Notes under the pieces: model-generated
Told to the model about the DNA's origin: nothing
The model's database searches: none
What the model saw: the letters and a program-made list of their open reading frames with translations, nothing else
Translations under genes and position numbers: made by a program
Part shown: positions 1-5,635 of the stretch, piece by piece
Layout of the letters: each line of letters begins with the position of its first letter
Numbering within the stretch: position 1 is the first letter of the stretch
Source: CAZEJK01 sp964512045
GTDB lineage: Bacteria > Acidobacteriota > Thermoanaerobaculia > Thermoanaerobaculales > Sulfomarinibacteraceae
Direction of reading: 5' to 3'
Assembly (NCBI GenBank): GCA_964512045.1
Contig: CAZEJK010000224.1
Coordinates: 1-8,328, forward strand
DNA: 8,328 nt

Positions 1-46
1 TTAGAACTCAACCCAGGCGCTTTGCTTCGAATTTTCGAAGATACGG
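1..46 (-). repeat. Left arm of a 46-bp perfect inverted repeat with palindromic core
   Basis: Bases 1-46 are the exact reverse complement of 8229-8274; identity stops at position 47. The arm contains a short palindrome, CTTCGAA (25-31) and TTCGAAG (34-40) around a two-base loop, so it can form a hairpin. It is AT-richer than its surroundings. It begins 12 nt beyond the stop codon of the minus-strand gene at 59-586 and, read in that gene's direction, has the same orientation relative to the gene end as the right arm. The window starts inside or at the edge of the element, so its true outer boundary is unknown. It is probably one copy of a dispersed intergenic repeat rather than a transposon end, because no transposase lies between the arms. 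Confidence 0.9.
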
Positions 47-58
47 AGTTTTGAGCCG

Positions 59-586
59 CTAAAACATGGCTGGCACGGCGAGGTCGATGTCCTGTCCGTC
101 GATCACGCCATCGCCGTTGGCGTCGGCCTTCCCCGGACAGGCACAGCCGGCGTCCGCAGCACAGCTGACGAACCACGAGATATCCTGGGCATCGCACCTT
201 CCCGACCGATCCGCGTCGCACATCCGGTAGTTGTCCACACCAGCCCAGAAGCCACCTGGCAGCGCGTAGGAGCCGCCAGTCATCTCCAGCCCGGCGTCTG
301 GCTGACCGATGGTCGCCGATACCTCGTAGACGCCTCCGCTTGCATCCCCGCCGCCTCCATCCACGGTCCACCACGACATCGATGGATCCCGTGCTCCATC
401 CGACTCGGCTTCAGGAGCATCCGCTCCCATCCTGCGGCCGTCCTCCCCTGGACCCTCGATCGTCTCGGTATTGCTGGCGGAAGACGGTGTGGCCGTCGCC
501 GACCACGGCGTCAGCATCAGTGTGAGACAGAGTGCGCCGCATACGACAAGCAATGGCTTCGACCTCGGAAAGTGTTGCTGTGCCAT
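59..586 (-). CDS. Small secreted protein with two dockerin-like calcium loops
   Basis: The 175-residue product starts with a classical signal peptide: basic N-terminus, hydrophobic stretch at about residues 11-28, and probable cleavage near ATA-TPS at 30-34. A low-complexity acidic linker (about 38-68) follows, then a module at about 71-117 with the motifs TIGQPDAG and GGFWAGV, which I know from many exported proteins of Planctomycetes and similar environmental bacteria. The C-terminus carries two EF-hand/dockerin-like loops, DADRSGRCDAQD (124-135) and DANGDGVIDGQD (155-166), with acidic residues at the expected spacing. Five cysteines (123, 131, 142, 148, 150) suggest disulfides and an extracytoplasmic location. 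The frame stays open upstream to 712, but the ATG at 586 puts the signal peptide at the N-terminus; no strong ribosome binding site precedes it. The catalytic or binding partner is unknown, and I see no enzyme domain. It may be a surface or cell-adhesion component. Confidence 0.75.
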   Translation of the reverse strand: MAQQHFPRSKPLLVVCGALCLTLMLTPWSATATPSSASNTETIEGPGEDGRRMGADAPEAESDGARDPSMSWWTVDGGGGDASGGVYEVSATIGQPDAGLEMTGGSYALPGGFWAGVDNYRMCDADRSGRCDAQDISWFVSCAADAGCACPGKADANGDGVIDGQDIDLAVPAMF

Positions 587-718
587 GCGTCCACGATGGC
601 CCCGTCCTGCCGACAAGTCCTGAAGACATCTGAAAAACAGCGACCGAGCCGAAACGGTCTCGGTATGATCAACTGCTGTCAAGACGTCGAGCCCGCGTGG
701 CTCTGGAGGCAACCCCCG
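587..718. other. Divergent intergenic region
   Basis: This 132-nt stretch separates the minus-strand secreted-protein gene from a plus-strand start at 719. It should hold promoters for both. A TATGAT hexamer at 664-669 on the plus strand resembles a -10 box but has no convincing -35 partner, and a TTGACA hexamer on the minus strand (682-677) has no convincing -10 partner. I cannot assign either promoter firmly. Confidence 0.3.
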
Positions 719-813
719 ATGTCATTGCTTCTCATCGCCACGCTCGTTCCCCTGACCCTTGCCTCAGCTGGCCCTTGCGGTCCGTGCGGGCGTCACCGGA
801 GATCGAGAAAGTC
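719..813 (+). CDS. 5' fragment of an unidentified gene running into the gap
   Basis: An ATG at 719 is preceded by a good Shine-Dalgarno sequence, GGAGG at 705-709, with 9 nt spacing. The first residues, MSLLLIATLVPLTLASA, look like an export signal or membrane segment, although the usual basic N-terminal residues are missing. After about residue 18 this frame becomes rich in Arg, Cys and Gly and looks less like a protein; the +1 frame there reads LALAVRAGVTGDRES, so a sequencing frameshift near 765-775 is possible. Another frame offers a GTG at 784 followed by RASPEIEKV, but has no ribosome binding site. The reading frame enters the N run at 814. I do not recognise the protein, and it need not be the acetyltransferase seen after the gap. 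Confidence 0.3.
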
Positions 814-823
814 NNNNNNNNNN
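814..823. other. Assembly gap (10 N)
   Basis: Ten consecutive N form a standard-length scaffold gap, so the true number of missing bases is probably unknown. The right edge is an alternating GC tract (824-833), which may have contributed to the break. Reading frames must not be joined across it. Confidence 0.95.
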
Positions 824-824
824 G

Positions 825-905
825 CGCGCGCGCGCCATCGCGGCCTACCACCGCTACGGGTTCGAGGTCGCACCGTACACGATCATGACGCGATCGCTCG
901 ACTGA
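825..905 (+). CDS. C-terminal fragment of a GNAT-family N-acetyltransferase
   Basis: The frame emerging from the gap reads RARAIAAYHRYGFEVAPYTI followed by MTRSLD and a TGA at 903-905. The pattern RAIAAYHRYGF followed by a short terminal strand is the hallmark end of GNAT acetyltransferases, where an Asn/Arg-Ala-Ile-X-X-Tyr helix leads into the last beta strands (family knowledge). The acetyl-CoA loop and the substrate-binding part lie in the gap, so the substrate cannot be inferred. Assuming a usual GNAT length of about 150 residues, more than 300 bases of this gene are missing. The gene converges on the minus-strand gene ending at 921, leaving 15 nt between the two stop codons. The C-terminal signature is clear, but only 26 codons are visible. 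Confidence 0.6.
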   Translation, partial: RARAIAAYHRYGFEVAPYTIMTRSLD

Positions 906-920
906 CTCGGTCACACGACC

Positions 921-3323
921 TCACGCTGAGCCAGTCGTCTTCACGGCGGAACCCACCGAAGCGTCGTCCACCGACGTCCAGACACACGCAATACCCCAGG
1001 CAGCAACGTAGCAGGAGGTAGCGACCACCGCGGTAGCGATCTGGCTGAAGTGGACCGACAGGAGAACGGCGAGAGGGCCTGCGAGCACCGAGGCAAAGCC
1101 GTTCAGGCCCCACGCCCACGGGATCAGCGGGCGCGCCCGGTCGAGCTGGCGAAGGCCCCATGGCATCGCCCGCCCGAGGGCCACCGCCATCGGAAAGACC
1201 AAAGCTCCGACCAGGGTCAATCGCAGCGCTTGCTGTAGCGACAGCAGCAGAGGGGTGGCCACATGCAAGCAACCGATACCGGCTACAGCTGTGGCGAGGA
1301 TCGGGCCGAAGATCCGGTGTGCCGCACGACGATCGGCCGTGGTCGGTGCGCTCAGGCTGCCCAGACCGGAGCCGATCAGGAACACCGCGAAGACCAGCGA
1401 TGCCGCCGGAACCGGGTGTCCAGCAAACAGCACGGCCCGCTGGAACGCTACCATCTCGAGCAGCAAGAAGCCCAGGCCAAGAGCTGCGAAGTAGATCAAC
1501 ACGCTCCATCTGGTCACCGGGCGCCTTCCCGGTGGAAGCCTCCCATACGGCGCGAGAATCAGCAGCGCTGCCAGCAATCCGGCCACTACGAGCTTGACTG
1601 CAGTCATGAGGAGGCTCCAGTCGAGCCAGACGAGCCCCCGACGGCCGAAGCTCCTGATCAGCTCGGGGACGTTGGGCCATCGCATAGAGTGCCAGAAGTA
1701 CGGCTGCTGATCAGTGGCCGGACGGCGGGAGTACCACTCGGCAGCCGCGGGGACGGTACCGTCCCCCGCCAGCAGCGCACGCGCAGTGTGGTAGAACACC
1801 GGAGCTTCGAGCGCGTGAAACCGGTTCGCCTCCGACTCCTCGAGGCCTGGCAGCGCTGCCAGGTCGAATCCCCACTTCTCGGCGAAGCTCCGCAGTGCTC
1901 TCACATCCGTCGTGCTCAGCGGCTCGTTGGAGAAGACCACCAGTCCGGCGTCCATCGACCGGACGAACGCGCTGTGCGACCAGGCGCTGTCGACGCCTCG
2001 CGCGTGCAGCGCCTCGGCCACCATCGCCAGGAGCTTCGGCGCGTAGCGCGGGGGGTTGCTCAGACTCAGCGGGATCACGACGAGACCGCCTGGCCGAAGC
2101 AGCGCCACGGCGCCTTCCAGGGCTTCCACTGTCAGCTGGTACGACTCGGACGTCGCGTCACCCTCTGCGCCGGCGTCAGCGAGCACGATGATCTCGAACA
2201 GCTCTCCCTTCGCCGCAAGGAAACGCCGGGCAGGCTCCGAGCGGATCGTCACCCCCGGAAGCGCGAAGCGAGCCGTGAACATGTCAACGATCTGACGGTT
2301 GTCCTCGATCCAGGTGCACGACTCGCCTTGCACGAGGAGCATCGGCAGGCTGCTTGACGATCCGACAACCGCCACCGGGCCCTCGGGCCGGATCACGAGC
2401 GGCGCCGCCGTGAGGGTCGCCCGCAGATGGTCGATGTCGCCATCGACTGCGTCGGTTCGCGGCAGCGGAATGACCTGGTCAGATCCAAGCACGAGAGCGT
2501 CCTGCGACGGAACCGTCCGCGTCCAATGCAGGCTCAGTGCCGGGGCGATACGGATGCTGTCCGAGCGCACGATGGTGACCAGGTCGCGCAGACCCGGCCG
2601 CTGCTCCAGCACCCGCGCATCGGGGAGGTCCAACAGATAGGCAAGGCGCTTGAAGTCCGACAACGGGAGCTTCGGGAGACCGGCCACGATCCATCCCGCG
2701 ATGGCCAGCGCACCGATCACGGCGACGACACCGGCCGCACGCATCTTGGCCCGCGTCAACGACAGAGCTCCGGCGGTGACCAGAACCAGCACCGGCAGCA
2801 CCATCAACGCCTCCTCGAGGAACACTCGTGAGAGCAGCACCGTCGCGGCCACGCTGCCAGCACCCGCGCCGAGCAGATCCGCCGCATACAGTCGAGGCGT
2901 CGCCTCGGGCCAGCGCATGAACACCTGACCGAGGCAAAGAGCGAGTCCGAAGAACGGAACGAACGAGACGAAGTCGATGAGCAGCAGCTTGCCGAGCTCC
3001 GTTGTACTCCACACGGCAAACAGCGGTCGCACGCTCACCAGCTGTGGCAACAGGAAGGCACCCACCATGCCGAGCGCTCCCAGCCAGAGCCCGGCGACGA
3101 ACAACCGATCGCCCCAGCGCACGGCACGATCGCCGAGCAGGGTCAGGCAGGTTCCAGCGGTACCGAAGCCGAGCAGCGCCAACGACACCGCGAGGGAGGC
3201 GAAGTGGTGCCACTGGCTGAAGCTGAACACCCGCAGCAGGAGGACCTCATACGCGAGACCGGCGCCCGCCGCGATCGCCACGGCGACCAGCATGCTCGCG
3301 CCCGGCGCCTCCGCACGGCCCAT
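921..3323 (-). CDS. Polytopic membrane protein with spermidine-synthase-like domain
   Basis: The 800-residue product has about seven hydrophobic segments in its first 215 residues, a soluble domain at about 216-565, and roughly six or seven more membrane segments from 569 to 785. The central domain resembles the AdoMet-type fold of spermidine synthase: a strand-loop VAVVGSSSSLP (317-327), an acidic strand end at E340-D341, EPARRFL (363-369), FEIIVLADAG (376-385), ESYQLTVEALEGAVALLRPG (393-412), and the family tail TDQQPYFWHSMRW (537-549). Membrane motifs LYAADLLGAGAGS (145-157) and WGLNGFASVLAG (738-749) recur in this fused family. The glycine-rich loop of true SpeE (GGGDGG type) is replaced by GSSSS, and the catalytic Asp of the DAR motif appears to be lost (EPAR), so aminopropyltransferase activity is doubtful. 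The start is 7 nt after the upstream methyltransferase stop, suggesting translational coupling; Met11 (3293) is an alternative start. It could be a transporter-like or methyltransferase-like membrane enzyme of unknown substrate. Confidence 0.8.
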   Translation of the reverse strand: MGRAEAPGASMLVAVAIAAGAGLAYEVLLLRVFSFSQWHHFASLAVSLALLGFGTAGTCLTLLGDRAVRWGDRLFVAGLWLGALGMVGAFLLPQLVSVRPLFAVWSTTELGKLLLIDFVSFVPFFGLALCLGQVFMRWPEATPRLYAADLLGAGAGSVAATVLLSRVFLEEALMVLPVLVLVTAGALSLTRAKMRAAGVVAVIGALAIAGWIVAGLPKLPLSDFKRLAYLLDLPDARVLEQRPGLRDLVTIVRSDSIRIAPALSLHWTRTVPSQDALVLGSDQVIPLPRTDAVDGDIDHLRATLTAAPLVIRPEGPVAVVGSSSSLPMLLVQGESCTWIEDNRQIVDMFTARFALPGVTIRSEPARRFLAAKGELFEIIVLADAGAEGDATSESYQLTVEALEGAVALLRPGGLVVIPLSLSNPPRYAPKLLAMVAEALHARGVDSAWSHSAFVRSMDAGLVVFSNEPLSTTDVRALRSFAEKWGFDLAALPGLEESEANRFHALEAPVFYHTARALLAGDGTVPAAAEWYSRRPATDQQPYFWHSMRWPNVPELIRSFGRRGLVWLDWSLLMTAVKLVVAGLLAALLILAPYGRLPPGRRPVTRWSVLIYFAALGLGFLLLEMVAFQRAVLFAGHPVPAASLVFAVFLIGSGLGSLSAPTTADRRAAHRIFGPILATAVAGIGCLHVATPLLLSLQQALRLTLVGALVFPMAVALGRAMPWGLRQLDRARPLIPWAWGLNGFASVLAGPLAVLLSVHFSQIATAVVATSCYVAAWGIACVWTSVDDASVGSAVKTTGSA

Positions 3324-3330
3324 CAGCTCA

Positions 3331-4152
3331 TCAGTCCGAACGGGTCAACGGTACGAACTGCACGGCCATCACGTTGCGCGTAGTGACCTCTCTCTCCTGG
3401 TTCTTCTCGACGAGCATGAGGTTCTGCGTCCATCCGGAGCGGCCGACCGGCACAACCATCCGGGCGCCAGGCTTGAGCTGGTCGATCAGCGGAGGCGGAA
3501 TGTGCTCCGCGGCCGCTGTGACGATGATCGCGTCGTACGGCGCCTGAGGCTCATAACCGAAGTAACCGTCCCCGTTCAGGACCGCGATGTTGGTGTAACC
3601 CATCGCTTTGAGGTCGGCCGCTGCAGTCTGCGCCAGCTCATCGATGATCTCGATGGTCACGACGTGGTCCACGATCTGACCGAGCACCGCGGCCTGATAG
3701 GCCGAGCCCGTGCCGACCTCGAGGACGGTATCGCCGGCCTCGAGGTCGAGGAGCTCGGTCATGAAGCCGACGATGTACGGCTGAGAGATGGTCTGTCCGT
3801 GACCGATCGGAAGCGGCCGGTCGTCGTAGGCGGCGCCAGCGTACCGTTCGGGAACGAGCTCGTGCCGCGGTACCGCGCGCATCGCCGCGAGCGTCGCCCC
3901 GTCCTCGACCCCCCGTGAAGCGATCTGGCGCTCGACCATTCTCCGGCGCTCGTCGCCACGGCCAGCCTCCGAGAAGGTCGGCGGAGCGCCCTCTTCGACC
4001 TGAGCTTCCACGAGCACCTCTGGGGCCCGGCCATGCTCCCCTTTCGCATCCGTCGCATCTTCTGCCGAGCACGCCAAGGCCACCGCCATGATCAGCACGG
4101 CCAAGCCTGCTACGAACACCGGCCTCGCGATCCCACCTGCACGTTCCATCAT
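3331..4152 (-). CDS. pcm: Protein-L-isoaspartate O-methyltransferase, lipoprotein form
   Basis: The C-terminal 210 residues match Pcm, which uses S-adenosylmethionine to methylate isoaspartyl residues in damaged proteins and so starts their repair. Visible hallmarks are RHELVPE (96-102), the substrate-loop region GHGQTISQPYIVGFMTELL (117-135), AdoMet motif I VLEVGTGSAYQAAVL (143-157), the acidic strand end TIEI (166-169), NGDGYFGY (193-200), YDAIIVTAAAEHIPPPL (206-222) and LKPGARMVVPVG (226-237). Unusually, it carries about 60 extra N-terminal residues: a hydrophobic stretch (11-27) ending in VALAC with Cys28, which fits a lipobox, then an acidic linker. This predicts a periplasmic or membrane-anchored enzyme. 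The ATG at 4152 (a second follows immediately at 4149) places the signal at the N-terminus; the frame is open to 4452, but that part overlaps the divergent gene's promoter and start. No strong ribosome binding site is seen. It heads a two-gene unit with the membrane protein ending at 921. Confidence 0.88.
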   Translation of the reverse strand: MMERAGGIARPVFVAGLAVLIMAVALACSAEDATDAKGEHGRAPEVLVEAQVEEGAPPTFSEAGRGDERRRMVERQIASRGVEDGATLAAMRAVPRHELVPERYAGAAYDDRPLPIGHGQTISQPYIVGFMTELLDLEAGDTVLEVGTGSAYQAAVLGQIVDHVVTIEIIDELAQTAAADLKAMGYTNIAVLNGDGYFGYEPQAPYDAIIVTAAAEHIPPPLIDQLKPGARMVVPVGRSGWTQNLMLVEKNQEREVTTRNVMAVQFVPLTRSD

Positions 4153-4180
4153 GTCAGCGCAGAACCGTATGAACCAGCGG

Positions 4181-4211
4181 AGTATTCCTTGCGGTGTCTT
4201 CAGATTCTCAA
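4181..4211 (-). promoter_or_regulatory. Weak candidate promoter for the pcm unit
   Basis: On the minus strand, TTGAGA (4211-4206, five of six to TTGACA) and AATACT (4186-4181, four of six to TATAAT) are separated by 19 nt, about 30 nt before the ATG at 4152. The spacing is longer than ideal, so this is only a candidate. Confidence 0.25.
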
Positions 4212-4262
4212 CTTGCCGAGGCCTCCGGCCGCCACCTCCGGAGCCCTTCCATGGCGCTCCGG

Positions 4263-4290
4263 TTGCCGCCAGCGGCCGGGTTGGTAGACT
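4263..4290 (+). promoter_or_regulatory. Candidate sigma-70-type promoter for the zinc-ribbon gene
   Basis: TTGCCG (4263-4268) and TAGACT (4285-4290) each match four of six consensus positions and are 16 nt apart. They lie about 35 nt upstream of the ATG at 4325, with the ribosome binding site between. The location in the divergent intergenic region is sensible, but the match is modest. Confidence 0.35.
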
Positions 4291-4324
4291 GAGCACAGAA
4301 CGGGCTCGCCTCGAGGAGGATGGA

Positions 4325-4759
4325 ATGCGCTGCATCAACGACGGTGACGAGATGACACGAATGACCTGGGAAGCCGACGTCGAGGTTGACCGGTGCCCGA
4401 CGTGCGGCGGGACCTGGCTCGACCACGGGGAGCTCGAGCAGCTCCAGAGCACCGTCGAGCGCGACTACTCCGAGGACCTGGCGCGACCGGCGATCGACGA
4501 CATTCGAGCAGCCTTCGCTCGAGCCCACGCCAGCGTCGCGGACAACAGACTGTGCCCCCAGTGCGATGTGCCGATGGAGCAGCGGGAGCACGGTTACACC
4601 TCGCAGGTCATGGTCGATACCTGTCCCGGATGCCGAGGCGTGTGGCTCGACAAGGGTGAGCTGAAGGCACTCGAGGTGTTCTTCGAACGCACCGCTGACG
4701 CGTCGAACACGCCCCGTCACAGCTTGCTTGCGGCCGTGCTCGGTGTCTTCCGACGTTGA
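4325..4759 (+). CDS. Two-module zf-TFIIB-type zinc-ribbon protein
   Basis: The 144-residue cytoplasmic product contains two copies of the TFIIB-like zinc-ribbon module (the family known as zf-TFIIB). The second copy is complete: LCPQC (76-80) and CPGCRGVWLDKGEL (100-113). The first copy has CPTCGGTWLDHGEL (24-37), but its leading knuckle reads RCINDGDEM, with Cys3 only and Asp6 where a second cysteine is expected. The modules are joined by an acidic helical linker (about 40-72), and the C-terminus ends in a short hydrophobic/basic tail (133-144). The start is set by a strong Shine-Dalgarno sequence, GAGGAGGA at 4313-4320, just before the ATG; the frame is open further upstream but would overlap the divergent pcm start. 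Proteins of this family are widespread and mostly of unknown function; nucleic-acid or protein binding is a family-level guess. The gene is divergent from pcm and converges on the nitroreductase. Confidence 0.82.
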   Translation: MRCINDGDEMTRMTWEADVEVDRCPTCGGTWLDHGELEQLQSTVERDYSEDLARPAIDDIRAAFARAHASVADNRLCPQCDVPMEQREHGYTSQVMVDTCPGCRGVWLDKGELKALEVFFERTADASNTPRHSLLAAVLGVFRR

Positions 4760-4891
4760 AGGATCGCCATTCGAGGAGACAGCACGCGCTCGACTGAAAC
4801 CCGTTCAGGAGGTTGCCAGGAAGCTGTCGATTTGGCACCGCCCTCCGTGCGAGCGACCGCAGGCTGTGCCCTGCCACGGCACGCAGCGTGC
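4760..4891. other. Convergent intergenic region with small hairpin
   Basis: This 132-nt stretch lies between the two convergent stop codons at 4759 and 4892. A short perfect hairpin, GCACG-CAG-CGTGC at 4879-4891, abuts the nitroreductase stop. It has no T-rich tail on either strand, so it is not a convincing intrinsic terminator. I see no small gene with a good ribosome binding site here. Confidence 0.35.
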
Positions 4892-5542
4892 TCACGCGGA
4901 GCTGCCGAGCACACGCAGCTGCACCGGCTGACGCTCGGCGGGACGGACATACACCTCATCGGGCTGACCGATCGCGATGACCGCGTGGATCGTCTCATTG
5001 ACCGCCAGGCCGAGCTCGCGCGCGATCCGGCGATCGTGCCGCATTGCCTCGACGACGAAGCCGATCAGACAGGTCCCCAGCCCCAGAGTATGCGCCGCGA
5101 GGAGGATGTTCTGGGTGGCGAGCACTGCATCCTCGGCCGGGCAGCTCGCGCCCGGCTCGGAGCCGACCAGGATTGCCGAGGGCGCTCCGTGGAACAGCCG
5201 GTCGCGCCCGCCGGCGTCCCACTCCTCGATCGCCTCCTGCACGGACTCGAAGTGCTCGCGGTGGTAGCGGCCGAGGGCGTCGCCGGCCACCACGCGCCCG
5301 ATCAGACGAGCGAACGGGCTTGCGGCCCTCCGGTTCAGCGCGACGAAGAACCGCCGCACCGGCACCGCTAACCGCAGCACCGCGTCGCGATCGGGAAGAA
5401 GCGTGAACGTCCAGCGTTGACTGTTCGTCCCGGAGGGTGCGGTGGTACCAATGCGCACGAGATCTCGCAGGACCGCGAGCGGTACCGGCTCCGCCAGGTA
5501 GTTGCGGCATGAGCGCCTGGATCGCTCGAAGCGTACGAGAAG
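4892..5542 (-). CDS. Nitroreductase-family flavoprotein, 5' end missing or unclear
   Basis: About 216 residues match the nitroreductase fold, FMN-dependent NAD(P)H oxidoreductases that reduce nitro compounds, quinones or related substrates. The N-terminal FMN-phosphate motif RSRRSCRNYL is encoded at 5524-5495, followed by VPLAVLRDLV, the hallmark APSGTNSQRW (5440-5411), APSAILVGSE, an AEDAVLATQNILLAAHTLGL helix and LGTCLIGF, ending with IAIGQPDE near the C-terminus. The frame has no ATG, GTG or TTG near the expected start: the nearest upstream one is a GTG at 5632, and the next ATGs lie far inside sequence that encodes a TPR protein on the other strand. I therefore place the upper limit at about 5542, where similarity to the family plausibly fades. 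The gene has probably lost its first few codons in a rearrangement or chimeric join. Its specific substrate cannot be inferred. Confidence 0.78.
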   Translation of the reverse strand, partial: LLVRFERSRRSCRNYLAEPVPLAVLRDLVRIGTTAPSGTNSQRWTFTLLPDRDAVLRLAVPVRRFFVALNRRAASPFARLIGRVVAGDALGRYHREHFESVQEAIEEWDAGGRDRLFHGAPSAILVGSEPGASCPAEDAVLATQNILLAAHTLGLGTCLIGFVVEAMRHDRRIARELGLAVNETIHAVIAIGQPDEVYVRPAERQPVQLRVLGSSA

Positions 5543-5635
5543 GTCGACTGCCGGCTCGGAGTCGCCGGCACCAGCTACAACGTCGGCAACCTGCTGTTCG
5601 AGGCGGCTGACCTCGATTCCGCGCTCGAGCACTAC
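5513..5635 (+). pseudogene. Start-less upstream TPR sequence of the diguanylate cyclase
   Basis: In the same frame as the cyclase gene, codons from 5513 to 5635 encode AYEKVDCRLGVAGTSYNVGN then LLFEAADLDSALEHY, a textbook tetratricopeptide repeat that continues without a break into the ATG at 5636. An in-frame TGA sits at 5510-5512, and no ATG, GTG or TTG lies between it and 5636. The coding homology thus extends upstream of any usable start, which indicates that the signal peptide and earlier repeats have been lost. The first codons overlap the N-terminal codons of the nitroreductase on the other strand. Confidence 0.65.

Noticed and set aside
1263..2357. Long open frame on the plus strand (364 codons)
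   Set aside because: It lies wholly antisense to the membrane-protein gene, is rich in Arg, Gln, Glu and His as expected of a shadow frame in GC-rich DNA, and has no ribosome binding site or recognisable motif.
2977..3918. Open frame of 313 codons on the plus strand
   Set aside because: It is antisense across both the membrane protein and pcm, two well-supported genes, and its composition is that of an antisense shadow.
4879..4891. Intrinsic terminator between the convergent genes
   Set aside because: The stem is only five base pairs and no T tract follows on either strand.
4995..5510. Minus-strand open frame starting with an ATG at 5510
   Set aside because: It is out of frame with the nitroreductase motifs and is very rich in Arg, Gly and Ala. 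It merely happens to start where the nitroreductase start would be expected.
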